A stretch of 64,000 nucleotides of DNA from Candidatus Nitronereus thalassa (lineage in GTDB: Bacteria > Nitrospirota > Nitrospiria > Nitrospirales > UBA8639): contig NZ_JAQOUE010000001.1 of NCBI RefSeq assembly GCF_032191465.1, forward strand, positions 124,001 through 188,000, written 5' to 3'. The translations under genes and the position numbers were made by a program. The notes beneath the pieces were generated by a model. That model worked only from the letters and a program-made list of their open reading frames with translations. It was not told the origin of the DNA and did no database searches. Position 1 is the first letter of the stretch. Each line of letters begins with the position of its first letter. This document shows, one piece after another, positions 14,831 to 22,613 of this stretch.

Positions 14831-15345
14831 CGTCCCCTGTGACCACCAAACAGCTCAAAGCCATTCATGCCTGCAAGCGCGAGCGCGGCTTGAGCGACGA
14901 CGACTATCGGGATTTTCTGCGCACGCGGTGCCGCGTCGACAGCGCCAAAGATCTCACGCGGCAACAGGCATCCGCGTTGCTGCGATATTGGAATGGCGGC
15001 CATCAGCCGGAATCCTCTCGTCCCCGGCGACGCCCGGGCCGCGACGAACGCCTGCCCCATGCGCTCGTCACCGAAGAAATGAGCGCCAAAATTCAAGAGC
15101 TGTTGCTGGGGCTTGGATATGACCACAATACTGGTACACTACAGGCCAGGCCGCTGCTCAAAAAAATCTGCGGGCAGCCCTGGCCGCAAACGCGCGCGCA
15201 GGCCAACCAATGTATCGAAGGCTTGAAGGCCATGCACGCCCGCGGCTGGCGCTGCACGATGACCATGGAGACACATGACCAGTTGTCCACCCCGAATGAC
15301 CTTGAGTACAATCGCGGGCCTGTTCAACCATCAACCCGCCCATGA
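14827..15345 (+). CDS. gemA: GemA/gp16-like regulatory protein (DUF1018 type)
   Basis: 172 residues. TTKQLKAIHACKRERGLSDD, then DYRDFLRTRCRVDSAKDLTR and QQASALLRYW is the signature of the Mu gp16/GemA family. The second conserved block is IQELLLGLGYDHNTG, ARPLLKKICG and QANQCIEGLKAMHARG. In Mu this early protein modulates host gene expression and DNA supercoiling. It starts by ATGA overlap with the upstream gene. Confidence 0.85.
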   Translation: MTSPVTTKQLKAIHACKRERGLSDDDYRDFLRTRCRVDSAKDLTRQQASALLRYWNGGHQPESSRPRRRPGRDERLPHALVTEEMSAKIQELLLGLGYDHNTGTLQARPLLKKICGQPWPQTRAQANQCIEGLKAMHARGWRCTMTMETHDQLSTPNDLEYNRGPVQPSTRP

Positions 15346-15429
15346 GGGGATGATTGTTGACCCGTGCGCCGCAGGGGTCGGCGCCAGGGCCGGCACGACG
15401 AAAGGACGTCGTCAGTCAAAGGAGCCAGC

Positions 15430-15657
15430 ATGACGTGCGGCGAGCGGGACGCATCGGCCATGGACGAGGGGAGCGAGCACCAGAACTCGGCCATCACCGA
15501 GGAGGAGGTCTTGTTGATGTTGCGGCAGGTGAAAGCCCACGGCCATGGCAAATTGTTGGTGCACGTGCAGGATCATCTCTATATCCAGGTGGACCCCACG
15601 ATGCACATTCGGAAACCAGTGAAGAAAAAGTCGCGGCTGGATAGAGTGAAATTCTAG
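15430..15657 (+). CDS. Last early-operon small protein
   Basis: 75 residues starting MTCGERDASAMDEGSEHQNS, with AAAGGAG 6-12 bases before ATG 15430. The conserved-looking part is ITEEEVLLMLRQVKAHGHGK, then LLVHVQDHLYIQVDP, followed by a basic tail. It is the last gene before the terminator at 15714. Function unknown. Confidence 0.5.
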   Translation: MTCGERDASAMDEGSEHQNSAITEEEVLLMLRQVKAHGHGKLLVHVQDHLYIQVDPTMHIRKPVKKKSRLDRVKF

Positions 15658-15713
15658 CGCGGCCTGACGCGCCGCGCGCATCGCACAATTGAAGCGGGTG
15701 ACCAGTCAACTGG

Positions 15714-15760
15714 AGCCCCATTGAATGATCGTTCAACGGTCAATCAATGGGGCTTTTTTT
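15714..15760 (+). terminator. Rho-independent terminator closing the early region
   Basis: AGCCCCATTGA (15714-15724) pairs perfectly with TCAATGGGGCT (15744-15754), an 11-bp stem with a 19-base loop, followed directly by seven T. The loop contains the small palindrome CGTTCAACG, which also occurs at 37972-37980. Confidence 0.9.
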
Positions 15761-15783
15761 ATGGTGTTTGAACGGATGGGTTG

Positions 15784-15963
15784 ATGACGAACGGAGCAGA
15801 CATGCAGGCCACGCCACAGACCGACACCTGGTGCGCACGGCATGGCGAGGACCTTTTTCTCGCGGTGGGATTGGCTGTGCTCCTGGCGCTCGCGTTGGCG
15901 CAGGCCTGTCACCCGCAGCCCGCCCCCGCGTTCCCCCATGCCATCGCCGGAGTGCGCGGATGA
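15784..15963 (+). CDS. Small membrane protein (holin or spanin candidate)
   Basis: 59 residues. After a polar start there is one hydrophobic segment (LFLAVGLAVLLALALAQACH) followed by PQPAPAFPHAIAGVRG. The Cys after the segment with the Pro-rich tail resembles small Rz1-type outer-membrane lipoproteins, but a lipobox is not clear. It overlaps the next open frame by ATGA. No good ribosome site before ATG 15784. Confidence 0.45.
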   Translation: MTNGADMQATPQTDTWCARHGEDLFLAVGLAVLLALALAQACHPQPAPAFPHAIAGVRG

Positions 15964-15983
15964 ACGAACGAAAGGAGCCCGAG

Positions 15984-16352
15984 ATGACCCCCATCGATCG
16001 ACCATCGTTTGTGTTTGAAATCATCATCGCGGCCTGTGTGTTGGTGGCGGTGCTCGCCTTTGCCTGTTTGTCTCATGCGCAAACCATGGTCGGCTGGGAG
16101 CCGCAGGCCAACGGGATGATGGCCATCTATTGGGACCGCAACCACGACGGGTCGCAAGATTTTCTCACCTGGCACGTCATTCGCTGGCATGGGCATTCCG
16201 CGCTGCCGTTGACCGTGCTGGTCGATCAGGCCCGCCGCGATGACGTGTATCTGTTTTGGCTGGAGGAGGAGCGCGATCACTATTGTTATGAAGTGGACAA
16301 GCGCCCGCTGTTTCCTGTGGGCAACCGGGCGCAGAACAGGAGGGTGCCATGA
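15984..16352 (+). CDS. Exported or membrane-anchored small protein
   Basis: 122 residues from ATG 15984, which has AAAGGAG 6 bases upstream; the in-frame ATG 15960 overlaps the previous stop and is the alternative. A hydrophobic segment (FVFEIIIAACVLVAVLAFAC) precedes a soluble part with WEPQANGMMAIYWDRNHDGS, then WHVIRWHG and YLFWLEEERDHYCYEVDKRP. The same region in transposable phages often holds lysis genes. Function not recognised. Confidence 0.5.
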   Translation: MTPIDRPSFVFEIIIAACVLVAVLAFACLSHAQTMVGWEPQANGMMAIYWDRNHDGSQDFLTWHVIRWHGHSALPLTVLVDQARRDDVYLFWLEEERDHYCYEVDKRPLFPVGNRAQNRRVP

Positions 16353-16519
16353 AGGGCTGGAAAACCTGGGTCGCCACCATTGGCTTTGGGCTGTGTGAAG
16401 CCTTGAAAGCGTTTTTCCCCGAGCAGACGGCCGGCTTGAGCGCGCTGCAACATTCCGTGTTCATGCCGCTCGGCGTCGTCGGGCTCGGACACAAACTGGA
16501 GAAAGTCACGCGCGCATGA
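16349..16519 (+). CDS. 56-residue membrane-associated protein, holin-like
   Basis: The frame MKGWKTWVATIGFGLCEALK, then AFFPEQTAGLSALQHS, ending VGLGHKLEKVTRA, has AGGAGGG shortly before ATG 16349 and overlaps both neighbours by ATGA. Two amphipathic or hydrophobic helices joined by a polar turn suggest a pinholin or holin-type peptide, as in many Mu-like phages at this place. Function inferred from size and neighbours. Confidence 0.5.
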   Translation: MKGWKTWVATIGFGLCEALKAFFPEQTAGLSALQHSVFMPLGVVGLGHKLEKVTRA

Positions 16520-16908
16520 CGCCATCGGACCTGGATGCCTGGATCAAATTGGGCGGGCTGGTGGCCAACATCGGCATCGGCGGCATGGTGTTTCTCATCT
16601 GGTATTTCGGCCAGCGCCGCCTCGTGACCACCGAATCGTTGATCGAACAATATCGCGGCCTCGCGCTCCAGCATTTGGAAATCTTCAAGAGCATGGAGGC
16701 TCGGCACAACGCGCAATATCAGGACATGGTCAAAAACAATCTCGAGGCGTTCCGCGCCATTGATGCGAAAAACGCCGACCTGTTTCGCGAGCAATGGAAC
16801 ATGCTGCGGCAGATGAACAAGGACTCCCAAGAAACCATGCTGTTGAACGTGCAGATCCAGGCTCGCCTGGTGGAAAAACTCGAACGAATGGAGCGAGGCA
16901 ATGTCTAG
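16516..16908 (+). CDS. Membrane-anchored coiled-coil protein
   Basis: 130 residues. One N-terminal membrane segment (LVANIGIGGMVFLIWYFGQR) is followed by about 100 residues of coiled coil ending NVQIQARLVEKLERMERG. This is the layout of an i-spanin (Rz-like) or of the small membrane proteins upstream of the gp27-like gene in Mu-type phages. It overlaps the next gene by 8 bases. Confidence 0.55.
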   Translation: MTPSDLDAWIKLGGLVANIGIGGMVFLIWYFGQRRLVTTESLIEQYRGLALQHLEIFKSMEARHNAQYQDMVKNNLEAFRAIDAKNADLFREQWNMLRQMNKDSQETMLLNVQIQARLVEKLERMERGNV

Positions 16909-17152
16909 TCCCGAGCGTCTGATGAATGTGGGCCGCCTCAAGGAGGCGGAACAAAAGGCCAAAACCCTGGCCATCAAAATTCATGGGCTGCGCGAAACCC
17001 TGCGCACCCACACCGATCGCCACCGGCCGGTCGAGTCCATCGACACGGAGGTGCTGGCCGTCACGTTGAAAGATCTGGTCGAGGCCAAAACGGAGTTTGA
17101 AGTCGTGACCGACCAAATCCGGGCCTTGAAAGAGGATTTGGGCGAGGCATGA
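16901..17152 (+). CDS. Small helical protein upstream of the small terminase
   Basis: 83 residues, helical throughout (VGRLKEAEQKAKTLAIKIHG, then LVEAKTEFEVVTDQIRALKE). In Mu, gp25 and gp26 are small proteins at this position; this may be an analogue. It overlaps the terminase small subunit gene by ATGA. Confidence 0.5.
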   Translation: MSSPERLMNVGRLKEAEQKAKTLAIKIHGLRETLRTHTDRHRPVESIDTEVLAVTLKDLVEAKTEFEVVTDQIRALKEDLGEA

Positions 17153-17718
17153 CGGCAAGCCCCCGCAAATCGCGCTCGTCCATCGAGGCGCTCGGCGTCA
17201 AGGAGCTGGTGGAAAATCTGCTGGAGGCCAATGCCACATATGCGGAGATTCAACAGACCGTGTTCGAGCAGACCGCGCAGAAGATTTCCCTCGCGGCGAT
17301 CTCGCGCTTTCGCGCCAAATGGAGCGGCGCGCAGGAGCGGCTCGCGCGTGCCGGGGCCGAGGCGCAGGCGTTGGTGGCCGTGCTCACGGAACATCCCAGC
17401 GCCGACCTGGTGGATGCGGGCATGGGCCTCTTGCTCGGCAAACTGGTCAAGAAATTTTCGGACGCGGAAGAAAGTTTCGACAAGGCCGATCTGGTGGAGC
17501 TGGGCTTTTTGTTGAATCGCACCGCGCGCACCGACCATCTCGGCAAAGCGTTGAAGCTGCAAGAGGAGCGTCTCGCGCTGCTCAAGAAAAAAGTGGAGGA
17601 CGTGGCGGACAAAGTCATGGACACGGTGAAAGGCAAAGGCATCGATCCCGAGACGTTGAAGAAAATCCGCGAAGAAATTTATGGGCTCGTGCCCGAGGCC
17701 GAGGAGGCTGCCGCCTGA
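17149..17718 (+). CDS. Small terminase-type protein (DUF3486, Mu gp27-like)
   Basis: 189 residues. The N-terminal RKSRSSIEALGVKELVENLL, then ANATYAEIQQTVFEQ and ISLAAISRFRAKW form the HTH typical of DUF3486. The C-terminal part is helical and acidic. This family lies directly before the large terminase in Mu-like phages and is thought to recognise DNA for packaging. It overlaps the large subunit by one base (TGATG). Confidence 0.8.
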   Translation: MTASPRKSRSSIEALGVKELVENLLEANATYAEIQQTVFEQTAQKISLAAISRFRAKWSGAQERLARAGAEAQALVAVLTEHPSADLVDAGMGLLLGKLVKKFSDAEESFDKADLVELGFLLNRTARTDHLGKALKLQEERLALLKKKVEDVADKVMDTVKGKGIDPETLKKIREEIYGLVPEAEEAAA

Positions 17719-19217
17719 TGGCTGTCGTTGAACTCACGGAATATCAAAAGCGATCGCAGCGCCGGCGCGTGCGCTTCAAACTGAAACGCTGGTCGCGGCA
17801 GACCGGCAAGACGTTCGACGACACGTTGGAGATCGCCGACGACTGTCACGCGCGCCGGACCGAGTGGGTGATTCTCTCGCGCGGGGAGCGGCAATCCAAA
17901 AAGAACATCGAACAAACCGCCGTGCATTGCCGCGCGTATGGCGCCGCCGCCGAGGTGATCGACGGCGAGTGGGAGAGCGACGACAAAAAATACAAGGCCC
18001 TCGAAATCAATTTGCCCAACGGCTCGCGCATCACCGGGCTGCCCGCCAATCCCGACACCGCGCGCGGCCATTCCGCCAACGTGTATCTCGACGAGTTCGC
18101 CTTTCACAAAGACTCCCGAAAAATTTGGGCCGCGTTGTTTCCCGTCATCACGCGCGGATATCGCCTGCGCATCAGCTCCACGCCGCAGGGCAAACAGAAC
18201 AAGTTTTATGAACTCGACACGGCCTGGTCGAAAAAAGACGACCCGCACTATTCCACCGACAAACTCGATATCTATGACGCCGTCGCCGGCGGCCTGAAAC
18301 TCATGAATGAAGAGGGCCAGCCCGCCACGCCTGAAGAATTGAAAGAGGCGCTCGGCGATGACGACGCCTGGGACCAGGAATATCTGGTGCTGTATCTCGA
18401 CGAGGCCACCGCGTTTTTGTCGCACGACCTCATCGCCAGTTGCGAGGACGACAGCCTCAACCCGGAGCCGCTCTGGCTGCCGGGCCTGCTGTACACCGCC
18501 AACGAGATGCACGAGTTGTTTTTGAAGACCAAAATCAATCCGCCCTCGTATGAAGTGCTCGACCCCGCCCTCATCAATGCCGAGCGGCTCTTTCTCGGGA
18601 TGGACATCGGGCGCAAGCGCGACCTCTCCGTGATCTGGTTGACCGCGGAGCAAGACGGCCTGCATCGCACCGTGGCCGTGATCCGGCTGCGCCGCGTGCC
18701 GTTCTTCATTCAACGGGTCGTCCTGTTTTCGTTGCTCGCGCATCCGTCGGTCGTGCGCGGCTGCATCGATCAAACCGGCCTCGGGCTGCAACTGGCCGAG
18801 GAGGCCATGGCGCGATTCGGGGCGACGAAAGTGGAGGGCATCGATTTCACCGCGGCCCACAAAGAGCTGCTCGCCGTGACGTTGAAAAACCGGATGGACG
18901 ATCGCCGCGTGCTCCTCCCCGCCGAGGTGGCCATCCGAAATTCCTTGCACTCGGTCCGGCGATACAACACCGGCACCGGCCATTTCCGATTCGACGCCGA
19001 ACGCACCGAGCAAACCGGCCATGCCGATGATTTTTGGGCGCTGGCCCTGGCCACCCATGCCGACTCGAATGCCGGGCCGCCGGCGGCGGCAGCCATCTCG
19101 GACCAGACGCCGGACAATTGGAAAGAGCGGCGCACCGGACTGCTGGCGTCCCCGGGTGCACGCGAGCGCATGGGATTCGGCAACCGCCTGGCCGACGCGA
19201 GGCAGGTGCGACGATGA
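17718..19217 (+). CDS. Terminase large subunit (Mu gp28-like)
   Basis: 499 residues. The ATPase has a Walker A-like RQTGKTF at 27-33, then WVILSRGERQSK and Walker B VYLDEFAF, with the coupling segment ISSTPQGKQNKFYEL. The nuclease domain has FLGMDIGRKRDLSVIW, GCIDQTGLG and a final HADDFWALALA, giving the acidic triad of RNase H-like terminase nucleases. It pumps DNA into the prohead and cuts it. The start at 17718 is set by the overlap with the small subunit. Confidence 0.9.
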   Translation: MAVVELTEYQKRSQRRRVRFKLKRWSRQTGKTFDDTLEIADDCHARRTEWVILSRGERQSKKNIEQTAVHCRAYGAAAEVIDGEWESDDKKYKALEINLPNGSRITGLPANPDTARGHSANVYLDEFAFHKDSRKIWAALFPVITRGYRLRISSTPQGKQNKFYELDTAWSKKDDPHYSTDKLDIYDAVAGGLKLMNEEGQPATPEELKEALGDDDAWDQEYLVLYLDEATAFLSHDLIASCEDDSLNPEPLWLPGLLYTANEMHELFLKTKINPPSYEVLDPALINAERLFLGMDIGRKRDLSVIWLTAEQDGLHRTVAVIRLRRVPFFIQRVVLFSLLAHPSVVRGCIDQTGLGLQLAEEAMARFGATKVEGIDFTAAHKELLAVTLKNRMDDRRVLLPAEVAIRNSLHSVRRYNTGTGHFRFDAERTEQTGHADDFWALALATHADSNAGPPAAAAISDQTPDNWKERRTGLLASPGARERMGFGNRLADARQVRR

Positions 19218-19300
19218 GAAATTTCCACGCAAGGTCCAAAAGTGGAAAAGTTTCCAAAACGTGGTTTGTGGCTCGAAAAAAAGAAAGGACGACCATATGA
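19214..19300 (+). CDS. Possible 28-residue basic peptide
   Basis: The frame MRNFHARSKSGKVSKTWFVA, then RKKERTTI overlaps the terminase stop at its start and the next start at its end, both as ATGA. It may be a leader that couples translation of the zinc protein rather than a functional peptide. Very short, so low confidence. Confidence 0.3.
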   Translation: MRNFHARSKSGKVSKTWFVARKKERTTI

Positions 19301-19830
19301 ACGGGAATGATGGCGAACGGCAGCCAGAAGGGCAGCGGAAACTCTGTACAGAGTTAAAGTGTGAATGGTGTGGCGAGGCTCTGACTCCAAAGAATCGAAA
19401 CGGAGTCCCGGCGCGATTTCATAAAGAATGCTCGGTGAAGTTTCACAACAATCAAAAAATCAAAGCCGTCGCAATGATGAACAAGCGATCTGCTCGGGCT
19501 CAACAGCGAAAATCTCGCCGCGGCCAGCCGGTCTGGAACAACCAGACCACGCAGCGGCTGTGCCTGGATCTCATCCCGGCGGAGGACCGCCCGGCGCTCC
19601 TCGCCCAGGCCGCCAAAAATTTAAACCTCACGGAGTCCCCGGTGTTGACCGTGGCGCGCCAGGTCGGTCGCATCTGCGACATGACCATCAAGCAGGGCCA
19701 GCCCTCGCCGTTTTTTTCGCCGGAGGAAATTCGCGTGAAGGCCGCACTCGCCACCGACCCCGAGGAGCAATTGAAACTCGAAGCCATGCTCGGCGTCCTC
19801 GAGGCCAGCCTGCAGGAGGTGGCCGCGTGA
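19297..19830 (+). CDS. Zinc-finger protein between terminase and portal
   Basis: 177 residues. CEWCGEALTPKNRNGVPARF, then HKECSVKFHNN forms a CxxC...HxxC treble-clef-like zinc site. This is followed by a basic segment (KRSARAQQRKSRRGQP) and a helical acidic C-terminus (LATDPEEQLKLEAMLGVLEA). AAAGGA precedes ATG 19297 by about 8 bases. It may bind nucleic acid. Overlaps the ASCH gene by GTGA. Confidence 0.6.
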   Translation: MNGNDGERQPEGQRKLCTELKCEWCGEALTPKNRNGVPARFHKECSVKFHNNQKIKAVAMMNKRSARAQQRKSRRGQPVWNNQTTQRLCLDLIPAEDRPALLAQAAKNLNLTESPVLTVARQVGRICDMTIKQGQPSPFFSPEEIRVKAALATDPEEQLKLEAMLGVLEASLQEVAA

Positions 19831-20246
19831 AGGCATTGACCGTCCATCAGCCCTGGGCACAATTGCTCGCGCTGGGCGTGAAACAATTCGAGACGCGCTC
19901 GTGGTACACGCATTTTCGTGGCCCGCTGGCCATTCATGCCAGCAAGCAACAGGCCTCTTTTGTGTCGGCGATCGTGTTGCAGCGATTGGGCAAGGTTCTT
20001 TTTCCATATGGATTTCGAGCCTTGCAGGACCTGCCGTTCGGCTGTGTGGTGGGCGTGGGGATGTTGGAGGATGTGCAGCCGGCAGAATTGATTTCTGCCC
20101 AGGCCATCGCGGGCGAAAAAGATTTCGGCGATTTCCGGCCCGGCCGATTCGCCTGGAAGTTTTCGCAGGTGCGCGTGTTGGAGAAACCCATCCCAGCCTG
20201 CGGGCATCAAGGCATCTGGAATCTGCCAGAGGAGTTGATTTTATGA
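19827..20246 (+). CDS. ASCH-domain protein
   Basis: 139 residues starting at GTG 19827, with AGGAGGT 6 bases upstream. KALTVHQPWAQLLALGVKQF, then ETRSWYTHFRGPLAIHASK is the hallmark of ASCH domains, which are RNA-binding or modified-nucleoside-processing beta barrels. The end GHQGIWNLPEEL also fits. ASCH proteins are common phage accessories. It lies between the zinc protein and the portal, so it is probably made late. Confidence 0.8.
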   Translation: MKALTVHQPWAQLLALGVKQFETRSWYTHFRGPLAIHASKQQASFVSAIVLQRLGKVLFPYGFRALQDLPFGCVVGVGMLEDVQPAELISAQAIAGEKDFGDFRPGRFAWKFSQVRVLEKPIPACGHQGIWNLPEELIL

Positions 20247-21718
20247 ACTGGTCCACCGTCAAAACGCGGATCGTCGACATGCTGTTCCATGACGTGGTGC
20301 AGGCCAAAGTCCAACAGGCCGTCGGCCCGTTGTCGTTGACGCTGGATCCGAGCAACGCCGGATTCCGCCGCCTCACGGACAAAACCTCGCCGCGCGATCT
20401 GCCCATTCCCACGCAGGAGCGCATGCAGGAGATCGCCTATTTTCTCTGGCTCACGAATCCCATGGCCAAATGGCTGTTGAACATGCAGGTGGCCTATATC
20501 GTGGGCGAGGGTGTCGAAATGCAGGCCGAGGACGAGGCGGTCAAAGCCATCATCGAGACCTGGTGGACCGACGGCGTCAATCAATGGCCGTTGAAGCTGC
20601 CCAAAAAGGTGCGTGAACTGGCCATGTTCGGCGAGCAATGTTGGCCGGCATTCGTGGCGCCGGGCACGGGCCGCGTGCGACTCGGATATTTGGATCTCTC
20701 GCAGATTGAAGAGGTGGTGCTGGACCCGGACAACGCCGAGCAGCCCGTGGGCGTCATCACCAAAGAGCAGCACGGCCATGTGCGCGTGCCGCAGCGCCGA
20801 TACAGCGTGATCCTGCCGGTGGGCGAGGAGGAGTTGACGCCCATCACGCAGCAGCTCCGCCAGCAATTCACCGACGGCCCCTGTTTTTATTTTGCCATCA
20901 ACAATGTGTCCAACGGCTCGCGCGGCATTTCCGATTTGTTCGACCGCGCCGACTGGCTCGACGGATACGATCAAATGCTGTTCCAACGGCTCGAGCGGTC
21001 CGACCTGGCCAATCGCATCGTGTACGATCTGACGTTGAACGGGTACACGCAAGATCAAGTCACCGAGTTCATGAAGCACTTTCAGTTGCCCAAACCCGGC
21101 GGCGTGCACGGCCACAATGAAAAAGTCACGCTCGAGGCCAAATCGCCCACCATGAATTCGGACGACGCCTGGACCGATGCGCGCATGTTCAAACATCAAA
21201 GCCTGGCGCCATTCCCCGAGCATTGGTTTGGCGGCGGCGGCGACGTCAATCGCGCGACCGCCAGCGAAATGGACGAGCCCACGTTCAAGCTGCTCGGCGA
21301 GCGGCAAAAACTGTGGAAAGCCATTCTCGAGCAGGTCGCGGGATATTCCATTCGACAGGCCAAAATGGCCGGCCATCTCGCACAGACCGCCGAGGAGACC
21401 GTCACCGCCGTCTTTCCTGAAATGGTCACGGCGGACCTGGCCGGCCTCGGGCAGACCGTGCAGTCGGTCTCGCAAGCCGTGGCCACGCTGCTCGCGCAAG
21501 AGATCATCACCAAACCCGAGGCGCGGCGCATGGTCTCCGTCATCGTCAAATCGTTCGGCGTCGAGTTGGAAGATTTGAGCGAGGAGGATCTGGAAAAAAT
21601 GTTCAACGAAAACGAATTGACCGAGTCGCAACGCGACGTCGTCCGCACCGCGCGCACGCGAGGCGCGGAGCCCAGCGACGAGCCCCGAGCCCCGAGCGAC
21701 AAGGAGCAAGCCTCATGA
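20243..21718 (+). CDS. Portal protein with a repeat-derived C-terminus
   Basis: 491 residues, about the usual length for portals. AYFLWLTNPMAKWLLNMQVA, then YIVGEGVEMQAEDEAV, QWPLKLPKKVRELAMFGEQC and RGISDLFDRADWLDGY are typical portal segments. The C-terminal part is helical. The final residues TRGAEPSDEPRAPSDKEQAS are read from DNA of the same AGCGACGAGCCCCGAGC family that fills the following junctions, so the C-terminus seems to have been rewritten by that element. Portals form the dodecameric gate for packaging. Start 20243 is supported by AGAGGAG. Confidence 0.8.
   Translation: MNWSTVKTRIVDMLFHDVVQAKVQQAVGPLSLTLDPSNAGFRRLTDKTSPRDLPIPTQERMQEIAYFLWLTNPMAKWLLNMQVAYIVGEGVEMQAEDEAVKAIIETWWTDGVNQWPLKLPKKVRELAMFGEQCWPAFVAPGTGRVRLGYLDLSQIEEVVLDPDNAEQPVGVITKEQHGHVRVPQRRYSVILPVGEEELTPITQQLRQQFTDGPCFYFAINNVSNGSRGISDLFDRADWLDGYDQMLFQRLERSDLANRIVYDLTLNGYTQDQVTEFMKHFQLPKPGGVHGHNEKVTLEAKSPTMNSDDAWTDARMFKHQSLAPFPEHWFGGGGDVNRATASEMDEPTFKLLGERQKLWKAILEQVAGYSIRQAKMAGHLAQTAEETVTAVFPEMVTADLAGLGQTVQSVSQAVATLLAQEIITKPEARRMVSVIVKSFGVELEDLSEEDLEKMFNENELTESQRDVVRTARTRGAEPSDEPRAPSDKEQAS
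21667..21710 (+). repeat. Head-module repeat sequence inside the portal 3' end
   Basis: The unit AGCGACGAGCCCCGAGCC, repeated with CCGAGCGAC, is the same word family as the right arms of the junction elements downstream. Here it is translated as SDEPRAPSD. Confidence 0.6.
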
Positions 21719-22497
21719 ACGGCACCATCATTCTTTCCAAATGGCTGGGCGGCAAGTCGCGCATCTGCAAACAGCTCATCGAGCTGTTGCCCGAGCATCA
21801 TTGTTATGTCGAGCCGTTTGGGGGCATGGCCTCGGTGTTGTTGAACAAACCGGCGTCGGCCGTCGAGGTGTACAACGATCTGAATGGCCAGATCGCGACT
21901 CTGTTCATGGTGCTCAAATTTCATCCCGACGAACTGGCGCGCGAGCTGCAGGGGCTGGTCATCAGCCGCCAGCTCTTCGAGCACTTCAAGTCCCACGCGG
22001 GCCTGACAGACATCCAACGGGCGGCGCGGCTGTTGTATGCGCTGGAATATGGGTTCGGCGGACAGGGCCAGCACTTTGGCACCTCCACGCACAAGAGCGC
22101 CATCTCGGTGCAGGCCGTGATCGGACGCGCGGATCTCGTGGCGACGCGCTTCACCCGCGTGGTGGTGGAAAATCTGGATTGGGAGGACTGCCTGGCGCGA
22201 TACGATTCTCCGCAGACGGTATTCTTTTGCGATCCGCCATATTGGGGGACGGCCGGATATGCCGTGCCCTTTTCCGAACGCGATCAAATCGTGTTGGCCG
22301 ATCGGTTGCGGGCCATTCAAGGAAAATTTGTGATGACCAACAGCGATGCGCGATTCGTCCGCGGCCTCTATCGCGGGCTGCCCATGCGCACCCTCAAAAG
22401 CAAGTTGACGGCCGGATCCTCCAACAGCTCCACGCTCTCCCATTTGGTGGTGACGAATTTTGACCACCGGGCAGGCAGCGTGCGGGGGGGGGGGTGA
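21715..22497 (+). CDS. DNA adenine methyltransferase, D12 class (Dam-like)
   Basis: 260 residues. An N-terminal SAM site (WLGGKSRICKQLIELLP, with YVEPFGGMASVLLNKP as the FxGxG motif) is followed by the catalytic DPPYWGTAGY. This is the alpha-class m6A methylase layout of Dam and D12 enzymes. It could protect phage DNA from host restriction, the role played by Mom in Mu. The last codons run through eleven consecutive G (22484-22494) just before TGA, so slippage would change the C-terminus. ATG overlaps the portal stop. Confidence 0.85.
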   Translation: MNGTIILSKWLGGKSRICKQLIELLPEHHCYVEPFGGMASVLLNKPASAVEVYNDLNGQIATLFMVLKFHPDELARELQGLVISRQLFEHFKSHAGLTDIQRAARLLYALEYGFGGQGQHFGTSTHKSAISVQAVIGRADLVATRFTRVVVENLDWEDCLARYDSPQTVFFCDPPYWGTAGYAVPFSERDQIVLADRLRAIQGKFVMTNSDARFVRGLYRGLPMRTLKSKLTAGSSNSSTLSHLVVTNFDHRAGSVRGGG

Positions 22498-22520
22498 TCG
22501 CCGCATGACCAGCAAGCGCC

Positions 22521-22609
22521 AACGAGCGACCAGCCCCGAGCCCCGAGCCACGAGCGACGAGATGCGAAATACGAAATACGAGCGACGAAATCCGAGCGAC
22601 GAGGCACGA
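22521..22609. repeat. Head-module junction element 1 (methylase/MuF)
   Basis: About 90 bases of ACGAGCGAC, CCCCGAGCC and CGAAATACGA words fill the junction before the MuF start. Only the right-arm orientation is present, so no long hairpin forms within this copy. Confidence 0.7.
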
Positions 22610-22613
22610 ATTC

